This document shows, piece by piece, positions 7,220 through 14,110 of a DNA stretch of 24,974 nucleotides; within the stretch, counting starts at the first letter, position 1, and each line of letters starts with the position of its first letter. The DNA comes from JAJPHF01 sp035293805 (GTDB taxonomy: Bacteria; Chloroflexota; UBA6077; JAJPHF01). The stretch spans positions 1-24,974 of the forward strand of contig DATGMD010000065.1 in the NCBI GenBank assembly GCA_035293805.1, written 5' to 3'. Under the pieces are notes generated by a model that saw nothing but the letters and a program-made list of their open reading frames with translations, did not search any database and had not been told where the DNA came from. The position numbers were made by a program, and so were the translations under genes.

Positions 7220-7266
7220 GACCTAACCCCCCCGGCCCCCCTTCCCCTCGAAGGAAGGGGGGTGTG
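7220..7266 (+). repeat. Palindromic repeat, left copy flanking the DUF559 gene
   Basis: A 47-bp element beginning GACCTAAC with a perfect 10-bp stem (CCCCCCTTCC and GGAAGGGGGG, loop CCTCGAA). The reverse complement of 7704-7749 matches it at all but a few positions, with one indel in the first C run. It abuts the deacetylase start codon on one side and ends 12 bp before the DUF559 stop on the other. Confidence 0.85.
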
Positions 7267-7277
7267 GTTTCAAAGGT

Positions 7278-7679
7278 TTAGCCGTCGAAATCGGGCTGTG
7301 TGGCGTGAGCCACGATACGGGCGAGCACGGCGTCGAGTCGCTGTCGCACATCCTCGTTCGGCACCCGGAGGATGCGTAGGCCTCGCACCATCAAGATCTC
7401 GTCTCGCTCGCCATCGTAAGCGGGCTGGGTCTCGTGTACAGGATCGTCGACCTCGACGATGAGGCCCGCGGTGGCGCAATAGAAGTCTACGGTGAAGCCG
7501 TCGATTACCTGCTGGCGACGGAAGTGTAGCCCATGCAGCTGGCTTCGTCGCAGCCGCTCCCACAGCCGTCGCTCTTCGGGAGTCATCTCGCGACGCAGCC
7601 GCTTCGCCCGCTCAAGCTTCGGCCGAGCGATACGCTGGCCTCGGACTACCTGGCGTCCTTCAAGCTGCATCGTCATCAT
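7278..7679 (-). CDS. DUF559 Vsr-like endonuclease
   Basis: A 133-residue protein of the DUF559 family, related to very-short-patch repair (Vsr) and restriction-like nucleases. Diagnostic parts are MTPEERRLWERLRRSQLHG, FRRQQVIDGFTVDFYC (D65), IVEVDDPVH (E76, D78, H82) and RGLRILRVPNEDV. The frame extends upstream to 7769, but those 30 codons are just the translated palindromic repeat; the ATG at 7679 has GAGGTGG five bases before it and begins family-like sequence. Family members are presumed DNA-cutting enzymes with no agreed physiological role. It is enclosed by inverted repeats and unrelated to its neighbours. Confidence 0.85.
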   Translation of the reverse strand: MMTMQLEGRQVVRGQRIARPKLERAKRLRREMTPEERRLWERLRRSQLHGLHFRRQQVIDGFTVDFYCATAGLIVEVDDPVHETQPAYDGERDEILMVRGLRILRVPNEDVRQRLDAVLARIVAHATQPDFDG

Positions 7680-7703
7680 CCGGCCACCTCGCCCGTAGCT
7701 AGA

Positions 7704-7749
7704 CACTCCCCTTCCTTCGGAGGGAAGGGGGGCCGGGGGGTTAGGTCCT
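7704..7749 (-). repeat. Palindromic repeat, right copy flanking the DUF559 gene
   Basis: The inverted partner of 7220-7266. It has the same GGACCTAAC end and the same 10-bp stem with one mismatch (CCCCCCTTCC against GGAAGGGGAG). It lies about 24 bp upstream of the DUF559 start and 52 bp from the next gene, the glycoside hydrolase. Confidence 0.85.
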
Positions 7750-7801
7750 CCCCCCTCACGCGCTGCCAATCATACTCTGCCGCCCGTCCCCCGGCCAGCG
7801 A

Positions 7802-9634
7802 TCAGGGCGCGGGCTCGGGGTGCGCCGGGACGGGCGCCGCGTCGGCCGGGACGCCGTGCTCGACGACGAGGTACGTCTCGCCGCCCACGAGGTAGCGCTT
7901 GGGGTTGTCGGGATCGGTGGCGCAGGTGGCGCCGGGTAGCTCGACGGCGTAGGCGCCGTCCGGCGCAGCCACCAGGCGATGGACGCGCCCGGCGGCATCG
8001 ATCAGGTCGGCCTTCGCGCCGGCCGCCGGCAGCCGCGCCACGACCGGCTCGGGCGCGCGGTTCCAGAGCACCGTCGTGCGCGCGCCGTCCGGCCGCGCCG
8101 CGACCACGCTCTCGACGCTCGCCCCGGGGAAGTAGCGCGCCGTCTCGGCGTCGCCCAGGTAGCGCACCGCCGTCTGGTAGGCGACGTAGGCCGGGCGGGG
8201 CGAGCCGTCCTCGCGCACCAGCGCCGCCCGCTCGACGGCGTCTACCTCCCCGTTCTGGTCCGCGCCGGGGCTGTCCTGCGCCTTGTAGAAGGCGACGCGC
8301 TCGGCGCCGCCGGCCAGGCCCAGCCCGAACGCTTGCAGCACGTAGCCCGCCTGATCGACCAGCGTGCAGCGCATGTCCGTCGGCGTGTCGTAGCCGGTGC
8401 CGCGGTTCGTCGGGTCGTCCCAGGGCACGACGTTCGTCTCGTCGATCCAGATCGGCTTGTCGAAGCCGCGCGCCTGCATCAGCGCGCGGTACAGCCGTGG
8501 CACGTCGTACAGCGCGCGCGGGTCGGTGTACAGGTGGAGGGTGGCCACGTCGAAGTAGTAGTCGTTCGCCGGTGCGGTCGGGTCGGCGGCCATCAGGTCC
8601 AGCAGGCGCTCGAAATACTGCGGCTGGCCACGACGGCGGTCCACCCAGTAGGTCAGCCCCGCGAGATGGACGCGCGCCTCGGGGTTGCCGCGCTTGACGG
8701 ACAGGTAGGCCACACGCAGCAGCTGATAGTACTCCTCCACCCTGCCGGCCCAAGCGTAGTAGGCGCCGTTCGGGTCGTCGGGCTGGATGTCGGGCTCGTT
8801 CCAGATCGTCCAGTCGTCGATCTCGCCGGCGTACTCGCGCGCCATCGCCTCCACGAAGCGGCCCCAGTAGTTGTCGGGGGCGTCCCAGGGCAGGTCGAGG
8901 TTGCGCGGCACGGCCTGCCCGCGGTCGCTCGGCTGCGCGGCCGCCCAGGCGGGCGTGTTGAGGAGCACGCCGACGAGCTGCTTGCCCTGGCGGCGCTCTT
9001 CGGCGAGCAGGGCGTGCGGCAGGTAGTGGGGGTTGAGCGCGCCACCCGGCCGCGCCTGGAGCGCGCGCCACCAGAAGACGAGGCGCTCGTAGCCGGCGCC
9101 GAGCGGCGGCGGCGCGTCGCGGTCGGTCAGGTGGAAGGCCTCGACCAGCCCAAACCGCGTGGCGGGTGCCGCCGGCGGGGGCAGCGGCCGTACGGGGGTG
9201 TACGGCAAAGGGCCGGGCGCCACCAGCGCGTCTTGCCAGCGCGTCGGCGCGGCGGGCGGGGCGACAGCGTCGAGGTAGGGCGCGGCCACCCAGCCGGCCG
9301 CGTCGCCGGCGCGCACCTGATACCAGGCGCCGCTTACCGCCTCCACAGGGCCCTCGACCACGTCGACCGCGGCGCCGGGCGGCAGCATGGCGCGCACGTC
9401 GGCCGCGCCGTCCGGCGCCGACAAGACGCGCAGCCCGTCGGCCAACGCCGCGGGCACGGCGGCTTCGCCGCGCAGGTTCTCGACGTAAGGCGCGGGGGTG
9501 TGGACGACGGGAGCGGGGCCGAGGAGCGGCCGGGCGGCGCGGTAGATCGCCCAGGGGAGATCGGTGTTGGCGAGGACGAGGAGCGCCGCCAGCGCGGGCG
9601 GCAGGAGCCAGCGGAGGGGGAGCCAGCGGGGCAC
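7802..9634 (-). CDS. Exported SH3-domain glycoside hydrolase (clan A fold)
   Basis: A 610-residue protein with an N-terminal hydrophobic helix (about 5-22) that serves as signal or membrane anchor. Residues about 65-125 form a bacterial SH3-like domain (LRVLSAPDG, PGAAVDVVEGPV, WYQVRAGDAAGWV). The rest is a TIM-barrel hydrolase: acid/base E280 in WTIWNEPDIQ and nucleophile E399 in IWIDETN, the two-glutamate pattern of clan GH-A (families such as GH39 or GH5), and a beta-rich C-terminal part. The start is GTG with AGGA seven bases upstream. The substrate is probably an extracellular polysaccharide or glycoside, but the family number cannot be fixed by eye. It points away from the DUF433 pair, leaving a 239-bp intergenic region with no clear promoter. 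Confidence 0.8.
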   Translation of the reverse strand: MPRWLPLRWLLPPALAALLVLANTDLPWAIYRAARPLLGPAPVVHTPAPYVENLRGEAAVPAALADGLRVLSAPDGAADVRAMLPPGAAVDVVEGPVEAVSGAWYQVRAGDAAGWVAAPYLDAVAPPAAPTRWQDALVAPGPLPYTPVRPLPPPAAPATRFGLVEAFHLTDRDAPPPLGAGYERLVFWWRALQARPGGALNPHYLPHALLAEERRQGKQLVGVLLNTPAWAAAQPSDRGQAVPRNLDLPWDAPDNYWGRFVEAMAREYAGEIDDWTIWNEPDIQPDDPNGAYYAWAGRVEEYYQLLRVAYLSVKRGNPEARVHLAGLTYWVDRRRGQPQYFERLLDLMAADPTAPANDYYFDVATLHLYTDPRALYDVPRLYRALMQARGFDKPIWIDETNVVPWDDPTNRGTGYDTPTDMRCTLVDQAGYVLQAFGLGLAGGAERVAFYKAQDSPGADQNGEVDAVERAALVREDGSPRPAYVAYQTAVRYLGDAETARYFPGASVESVVAARPDGARTTVLWNRAPEPVVARLPAAGAKADLIDAAGRVHRLVAAPDGAYAVELPGATCATDPDNPKRYLVGGETYLVVEHGVPADAAPVPAHPEPAP

Positions 9635-9873
9635 ACGACGTTCCTGGCGCAGATTGACCGTGCCCGTGTCGGCGGCGGCCGCCCCGAGCCGTCGCCGAGG
9701 TTATAGCACGCGCCCCGGCCAGCCCGGCCAGCCATTATTGCGCCTCATGAACCCCGCCGCTATGGTTGAGATAAGGCGCCACGTCGGGACAACTAGAATA
9801 GTCGTCGGTTGTAGACTCGATTGGTACGGCGCCCGCCACCTTCGCGATCAGGCGAGTAAGTCAGGAGAGCTAC

Positions 9874-10134
9874 ATGGCACGAGACGTAGCGGCCGTTTCT
9901 GCGCGCATCGTGCGGAATCCTCGTATCCTCAGCGGGGAGCCGATCGTCGAGGGAACCCGTGTCCCTGTCCGGGCGATCGTGGTAGCCTGGCATTACGAGC
10001 CGGATATCAGCCGCATGCTCAAAGCGTACCCACACCTCAGCCCGGAGGCCATCAAGGCAGCCTTGGCCTACTACGCGGACCATCGCTCCGAGATCGATGA
10101 GTACATCCGAGCAAACGACGCTGATCTTGATTGA
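9874..10134 (+). CDS. DUF433 antitoxin-like protein
   Basis: An 86-residue helix-turn-helix protein. RNPRILSGEPIVEGTRVPVRAI and YPHLSPEAIKAALAYYADH are the signature of DUF433, a family regarded as the antitoxin and DNA-binding partner in VapBC-like pairs. The ATG has AGGAG six bases upstream. Its stop TGA shares a base with the ATG of the next gene, which indicates translational coupling. Autorepression of the pair is expected from the family but no operator was recognised. Confidence 0.88.
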   Translation: MARDVAAVSARIVRNPRILSGEPIVEGTRVPVRAIVVAWHYEPDISRMLKAYPHLSPEAIKAALAYYADHRSEIDEYIRANDADLD

Positions 10135-10577
10135 TGGCGGCTCCGCCCGTCTATATCGACGACTGCGTCGACTATCAACTCGTGGCCTATCTGCAGGCCC
10201 GGGGCTTCTCGGCGACGCACGTGCTCGATCAGGGCATGCGCGGCGCGGACGACGACACACAGCTCGGATTTGCCACGCGGCAGGGCTGGGCGCTCCTGAC
10301 CACGAACAGCCGTGAGTTCAATCGACGCCATGCCGCCTGGCGGCAGCAGGGAAGAACTCACGCGGGACTCCTGACGTTACCTCAGAAGGCTTTCCCACTC
10401 CTGCGGCTGCGCGGGGCGATGATGCTCGATTGGATAGCCCTGGAATCTGCCTACGCATCGCAATCCATGTTGTGGCGCTGGGTGGATTGCCAAAACTGGC
10501 TTCTCGGCGCTGGGCATCTGCCTGGCCACACACTGTCCGAAGTTCGGTTCGCTTACGGTCAAGCACTGGAGCCATAA
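10134..10577 (+). CDS. DUF5615 PIN-like toxin partner of DUF433
   Basis: A 147-residue PIN-like protein. It opens VYIDDCVDYQLVAYLQARGF with the early acidic residues of the family and has GADDDTQLGFATRQGWALLTTNSREF, matching DUF5615 (Mut7-C-like) proteins that are presumed nucleases partnered with DUF433. I start at the ATG at 10134 rather than the TTG immediately before it because the TGATG overlap is classic coupling. The C-terminal third, rich in Trp and Gln, is longer than in many family members. No target is known. Confidence 0.85.
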   Translation: MAAPPVYIDDCVDYQLVAYLQARGFSATHVLDQGMRGADDDTQLGFATRQGWALLTTNSREFNRRHAAWRQQGRTHAGLLTLPQKAFPLLRLRGAMMLDWIALESAYASQSMLWRWVDCQNWLLGAGHLPGHTLSEVRFAYGQALEP

Positions 10578-10672
10578 GCGGGTGCCTGTCAGGAGCACGA
10601 CAACACGCGCGCTCAGCCGCTGCTATACTGGGGCCACTCGTGGAGCGGAGCCGCAAGCACGCGAGGGCCGCG

Positions 10673-11703
10673 ATGTCAGATCTACCACGCAGCCGGAGCA
10701 GCCTCAGCCGCCGCCAGTTCGTACAGGGCGCGGGAATAGCTGGCCTCGGGCTGCTGGCGGGGTGTGGACGGCTGCCGGGGCAACCACCAGCGCGAGTGCC
10801 GCGGATCGAGGTCCTCTCGCCGGGTCCTCCCCTCTTTGGGTGCTCGCCTCCATCGGACAATGTGAATCCTTTCCGGCAAGGGCTGCAAGAGCAGGGTTAT
10901 GAAGTAGGCCGCGATGTTCTGATCGAGTATCGCTCTGCGGAGGGCAGGCCCGAGAAGTACCGCGACCTCGCCGACGACCTCGTCCGTATGAACGTCGATG
11001 TTGTCGTCGCTTACGCGGATGCGATCCAGTCTACGCGAGAAGCGACCGGTACTATCCCCATCGTTATGGCCATTAGCGATGATCCGGTCCGGTATGGGCA
11101 TGTAGCGAGCCTCTCGCGGCCGGGTGGCAATGTCACGGGCCTGAGCCTGATGGCTCCCAGTTAGCCGGCAAGCGGCTGGAGTTACTCACCGAGTCCCTGG
11201 CCGGGCGCACCCACATCGCGGTACTCTGGGATGCAGCCAATCAAGGGAACGAGGCGCAGTGGCGCGAAATGCAGACCGCGGCCGTGGCCTTGGGCATTCA
11301 GCTTCAGCCTTTGCGGCTGCGAGAGATCGGCGCGCTGGAGGCAGCCTTCGAAGCCGCGAGAAATGGGCACGCGGACGGCCTGATCGTGGTGTCCAGCTCC
11401 CTAATTCGCGCTAGCGGACGACGCATCGCGGCGTTAGGGATGCGAAACGGGCTGCCGATCATGGCTCAGAGTAGCGACCTAGTAAGTGTCGGCGCCCTGA
11501 TGTCCTATGGGCCAAATATTGCTGACCTGCAGCGACGGGCCGCGGCTTACGTAGATCGAATCCTCAAGGGCGCTAAGCCGGCCGACCTCCCGGTGGAGCA
11601 GCCGAGCAAGTTCGACTTCGTGGTCAATCTTAAGACCGCCCAGGCGCTTGGGCTCAACATCCCCCAGGATGTGCTGCTCCAGGCCACTGAGGTCATTCAG
11701 TAG
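10673..11703 (+). pseudogene. Frameshifted ABC_sub_bind-family substrate-binding lipoprotein
   Basis: The first frame starts at the ATG 10673 with a twin-arginine-like RRQFVQGAG and lipobox LAGC. It continues through RIEVLSPGPP, RQGLQEQGYEVGRD and PIVMAISDDPV to SLMAPS, then meets TAG at 11162-11164. The adjacent frame picks up seamlessly with LAGKRLELLTESLAG and runs to 11703, ending VNLKTAQALGLNIP. Together they make one protein of the PF04392 family (about 340 residues), in which MAPELAGKRLELL is the expected join. One base, most simply a G at about 11157, is missing. The gene is orphan, with no permease nearby. It could be a true pseudogene or a sequencing error. Confidence 0.85.
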
Positions 11704-11750
11704 CCTGCTGCGGCGGTGAGCACACAGGGTCGAGTGCGGCCGGCCCCGGT

Positions 11751-11951
11751 TTAGGCCTCCGCCACTTCGAGCCGGCCGAGGTGCTCGAGGCCGGCCTGCT
11801 TGCTGGCGTTGAGCACTTCCAGCCCCACGAGGTGGCCGGCCTCGTCGTAGTCGGCAATCAGACCTGGGCGCAGCTCTTCAGACTCGACGATGGGCGCATC
11901 GCTTAGACGGAAGTAGAGCGCGTCGCTCTCGGAGTCGATGCGCAACCTCAC
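11751..11951 (-). CDS. DUF2283 protein, presumed antitoxin
   Basis: A 66-residue protein with ESDALYFRLSDAPIVESEEL and LIADYDEAGHLVGLEVLNAS, the DUF2283 signature. Family members usually accompany DUF4258 or RelE-like proteins and are presumed antitoxins. The start is a GTG whose GTGA overlaps the stop of the upstream DUF4258 gene; a longer ATG start in the same frame would run through the out-of-frame DUF4258 coding region and is rejected. The toxin-like gene comes first, the reverse of most pairs. Confidence 0.85.
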   Translation of the reverse strand: MRLRIDSESDALYFRLSDAPIVESEELRPGLIADYDEAGHLVGLEVLNASKQAGLEHLGRLEVAEA

Positions 11952-12193
11952 ATCCGCCCCCTCGCGCGCCGGTCGAAGAACACAGAGACGATCCGAGCCG
12001 GCGTCCGGTGCTCGTTCACGATCACGTGCAGCACGCGCCCGCCGGCCTCGCCGAAACGCTTGTAGTAGTGCATGTTGCCATCCCCGGCAACGTCGTGCCG
12101 ACGGCGGTCCGGGTGCTGAATTGTACGCCACATCCAGTCCTCCGGGAGCTGGCGCTCGTCCAGCATGTCCCGGGCGTGTTGCGAGACTTCCAT
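11948..12193 (-). CDS. DUF4258 RelE-like toxin candidate
   Basis: An 81-residue protein: SQHARDMLDERQLPEDWMW, then TIQHPDRR, HYYKRFGEAGGRVLHVIVNE and ARIVSVFFDRRARGRM. This matches DUF4258, small proteins with a RelE/ParE-like fold presumed to be mRNA- or gyrase-directed toxins. I use the ATG at 12193 because the upstream 39 codons show no family-like sequence; the ribosome site is weak. The stop TGA is embedded in the GTGA overlap with DUF2283. The 131 bp between this gene and the zinc-ribbon gene hold nothing I can name. Confidence 0.8.
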   Translation of the reverse strand: MEVSQHARDMLDERQLPEDWMWRTIQHPDRRRHDVAGDGNMHYYKRFGEAGGRVLHVIVNEHRTPARIVSVFFDRRARGRM

Positions 12194-12324
12194 CGCGCCG
12201 GTGCGGCCCCTATGCCGGCATTGTGGCCTCTTGCAGATCAAACGACCAGGGTTGCCCGGTGTTACAGCCGCAACCGCAATAGTGACCGCTCCGAGAGGGC
12301 CGATACCCACTTCGTGAGCCGCCG

Positions 12325-12627
12325 TCAGTCGAAGTCGAACAGCTCGCCGAGCAGGCCGCGGCGCTTGCGCTTGCGATAGTCGTCGGCGCGTTCGTAGTAG
12401 CGATCGCCGCGACGCGCGTAGTCGTCGGCAGCGTCGTGGCGGCGGCGCTCGTCCGAGTAGTCTCGGCGGGCGGCGGGGGCCGCCGGCGCGGCCGCGGCGA
12501 CGCGGTCGATGATCTTGTCCAGCTCGCCGCGGTCGAGCCAGACGCCGCGGCAGGTGGGGCAGTAGTCGATCTCCACGCCCTGACGCTCGGTCATCTGGAG
12601 CGTGGTCTGGCAGGCGGGGCAGTGCAT
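12325..12627 (-). CDS. TFIIB-type zinc-ribbon protein
   Basis: A 100-residue protein whose first 40 residues form a zf-TFIIB ribbon: C3, C6, C23 and C26 with YCPTCRGVWLDRGEL. The second half is highly charged and tyrosine-rich (DDYARRGDRYYERADDYRKRK) and ends in LGELFDFD. Family members are small soluble zinc proteins of unknown role. AAGGAGG lies seven bases before the ATG, inside the 21-bp gap to terC, so it is the second gene of the riboswitch-controlled message and may serve in the same metal response. Confidence 0.85.
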   Translation of the reverse strand: MHCPACQTTLQMTERQGVEIDYCPTCRGVWLDRGELDKIIDRVAAAAPAAPAARRDYSDERRRHDAADDYARRGDRYYERADDYRKRKRRGLLGELFDFD

Positions 12628-12648
12628 GGCTCTCCTCCTTACTGTGAG

Positions 12649-13692
12649 CTATGGCGCTTCTCGGCCGGATCGAGCCGGCTGCGGGCTCCCCTCAGGGCTG
12701 GCGGGCCGGGGAGGGTCGCTTCCGACGGGAGGGACGGGCTGGGGGATCGGCAGCGCCGCTGCCTCCGCCGGTCCCGCCTCGCGGCCGCGCCCCACTAGCA
12801 GCGAGGCGAGGAGCGCGGTCGCCAGGATCGCGGCGATTACGAGCAGCGACGCCCAGATGGGCACGTGGTAGAGGTCGCTGAGCAGCATCTTGGCGCCGAC
12901 GAAGACGAGCAGCGCGCCGAGCCCCACCTTCAGGTACACGAAGCGGCTCATCAGACCGGCCAGCAGGAAGTACAGCGACCGCAGACCCAGGATGGCGAAG
13001 GCGTTGGAGGTGAACACCAGGAACGGGTCGCGCGTGACGGCGAAGATCGCGGGGATCGAGTCGACGGCGAAGAGCACGTCGGTCGTCTCGACCACGACCA
13101 GGACAGCCAGGAGCGGCGTGGCCCACCAGCGGCCGTCCTGGCGCACGAGCAGCCGCGCGCCGTGGTATGCCGGGGTCAGCGGCAGCAGCCGCCCCAGCAG
13201 CCGCAGCGCGGGGTTGCGCTCGGGGTGAACGGCCTCGTCCTGCTGGCGGGCCACCTTGATGCCCGTCAGCACGAGGAAGGCGCCGAACAAATAGACGATC
13301 CAGTGGAACGTGCCCAGGAGCGCCGCGCCGGCCGCGATGAAGAGGGCGCGGAAGACGATGGCGCCGAGGATGCCCCAGAACAGCACGCGGTGCTGGTAGG
13401 CGGCGGGCACGCCGAAGTAGGCGAAGATCAGCGCGAAGACGAAGAGGTTGTCGACCGACAGGCTCTCTTCGATGACGTAGCCGGCCAGGTACTCGCCGGC
13501 GGCGGCGCCCCCCTGCCAGACCCACAGCACGCCCGCGAAGGCGAGGCCTAGCGACACCCAGACGATGCTCCAGGCGGCGGCCTCGCGGAGCGATGGCGCG
13601 TGGGGCCGGCGGTGGAAGACGAGAAGATCGAGGGCGAGCAGGCCCACGACGAAGGCGACGAACGCGCCCCACACCCACGGCGCGACAGGCAT
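12649..13692 (-). CDS. TerC family membrane protein, Mn2+ related
   Basis: A 347-residue integral membrane protein. It has about eight to nine membrane segments and both family signatures: VIEESLSVDNLFVFALIFAY and VETTDVLFAVDSIPAIFAVT, with conserved acids in the membrane, followed by FTSNAFAILGLRSLYFLL. TerC proteins (PF03741), including Alx and YkoY, are tied to manganese export and metalation of secreted proteins. The last 45 residues are a Pro/Ser-rich tail. I use the ATG at 13692 because GGAGG is nine bases upstream; an upstream in-frame start would lie inside the riboswitch hairpin. The gene is governed by the riboswitch just upstream and shares its message with the zinc-ribbon gene. 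Confidence 0.92.
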   Translation of the reverse strand: MPVAPWVWGAFVAFVVGLLALDLLVFHRRPHAPSLREAAAWSIVWVSLGLAFAGVLWVWQGGAAAGEYLAGYVIEESLSVDNLFVFALIFAYFGVPAAYQHRVLFWGILGAIVFRALFIAAGAALLGTFHWIVYLFGAFLVLTGIKVARQQDEAVHPERNPALRLLGRLLPLTPAYHGARLLVRQDGRWWATPLLAVLVVVETTDVLFAVDSIPAIFAVTRDPFLVFTSNAFAILGLRSLYFLLAGLMSRFVYLKVGLGALLVFVGAKMLLSDLYHVPIWASLLVIAAILATALLASLLVGRGREAGPAEAAALPIPQPVPPVGSDPPRPASPEGSPQPARSGREAP

Positions 13693-13694
13693 AC

Positions 13695-13727
13695 AAAAAA
13701 CCTCCGGCTGAAAGCTCAGCCGAAGGT
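13695..13727 (-). terminator. Riboswitch terminator that also masks the terC Shine-Dalgarno
   Basis: Read on the minus strand, arms 13727-13716 and 13711-13700 make a 12-bp stem with one G-U pair and loop GCTT, followed by six T (13700-13695). The 3' arm contains GGAGG (13705-13701), the terC ribosome site. The 5' arm overlaps the 3' strand of the aptamer P1 helix (13726-13720), so the two structures exclude each other. Confidence 0.88.
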
Positions 13728-13806
13728 CTCTCCCCACCCGTGGGTGGACGCCACCGGGCCCGTGGGCCGTCTTGACGATGGCGCCGTGCGGGATACTCCC
13801 CCTCGG
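13720..13806 (-). promoter_or_regulatory. yybP-ykoY (manganese) riboswitch aptamer
   Basis: On the minus strand the aptamer starts CCGAGG followed by the conserved GGGAGTATCCCGC and holds CCATCGTCAAGACGG, as in actinobacterial members of this class. It ends GGGAGAGACCTTCGG. P1 pairs CCGAGGG (13806-13800) with CCTTCGG (13726-13720), including one G-U pair; a second helix pairs GCGCCA with TGGCGT. Mn2+ binding would hold P1, free the terminator's 3' arm and turn on terC. The known link of this riboswitch class with TerC genes makes the assignment firm. Confidence 0.9.
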
Positions 13807-13814
13807 ACACAGTT

Positions 13815-13844
13815 ACCTTACCAGGCCGCCGCACCGCGCGCCAA
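13815..13844 (-). promoter_or_regulatory. Possible promoter for the terC message
   Basis: On the minus strand TTGGCG (13844-13839) and TAAGGT (13820-13815) are 18 bases apart, ending nine bases before the aptamer. This is a partial match to the sigma-70-type consensus, and its position just before P1 is right for a riboswitch leader. No experiment or stronger match supports it. Confidence 0.3.
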
Positions 13845-13868
13845 CCCTCTGTATGCGCGCTCCCCGCC

Positions 13869-13891
13869 GGGGCCGGCTATTCGCCGGCCCC
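13869..13891. repeat. Perfect 9-bp inverted repeat in the terC-FecR divergent region
   Basis: GGGGCCGGC (13869-13877) and GCCGGCCCC (13883-13891) form an exact stem with loop TATTC and no U tract. It lies between the divergent terC leader and the FecR-domain gene. The rest of the gap to 14110 shows no other feature that I can support. Confidence 0.5.
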
Positions 13892-14110
13892 GCAGGGTGT
13901 TGGGCGTGCTGCATCACGCCGCCGGCCGCCCGCACGGTCGCCAGCCGCCTCCCACACGCGCGGGCGCAACTCCCGCGCTCCGCGGTCCACGCCCCGGCGC
14001 GGCCATGTAACGTTCGCGGTACGGTGCCGTTTAACCTGGCAGAGAGCGCCGCCGGGCGGACCGGGCAAGCCGTCCCAGGCGCTCGGGCCACGGCCCAGGG
14101 CTGGACGACC

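Larger units (their letters stand above)
7220..7749. mobile_element. Candidate 530-bp unit: DUF559 gene between inverted palindromic repeats
   Basis: The two palindromic repeats lie in inverted orientation and enclose exactly one gene, with 11 bp on one side and about 24 bp on the other. The arrangement resembles a minimal cassette bounded by terminal inverted repeats, or a REP element pair carrying its own nuclease. No target-site duplication was identified: outside flanks GCATG and CTCCC do not match. Mobility is therefore an inference from layout only. Confidence 0.3.

Noticed and set aside
5581..7281. Long plus-strand ORF opposite the cyclase and deacetylase genes
   Set aside because: Typical GC-rich antisense shadow; the family motifs are in the minus-strand frames.
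7680..7769. Longer N-terminus for the DUF559 protein
   Set aside because: These 30 codons translate the palindromic repeat (for example PPAPLPSEGRG); the ATG at 7679 has a ribosome site and starts family-like sequence.
7979..9706. Long plus-strand ORF opposite the glycoside hydrolase
   Set aside because: Low-complexity Arg/Val/Gly product; catalytic glutamates and SH3 domain are on the minus strand.
9766..9799. Promoter for the DUF433 pair (TTGAGA and TAGAAT)
   Set aside because: The spacing is 22 bases, outside the normal range.
11952..12131. Longer N-terminus for the DUF2283 protein
   Set aside because: It would be an Arg-rich out-of-frame reading of the DUF4258 gene; the GTG with GTGA overlap is better.
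13772..14110. Longer N-terminus for the FecR protein
   Set aside because: It would start inside the divergent riboswitch region and bury the signal peptide.
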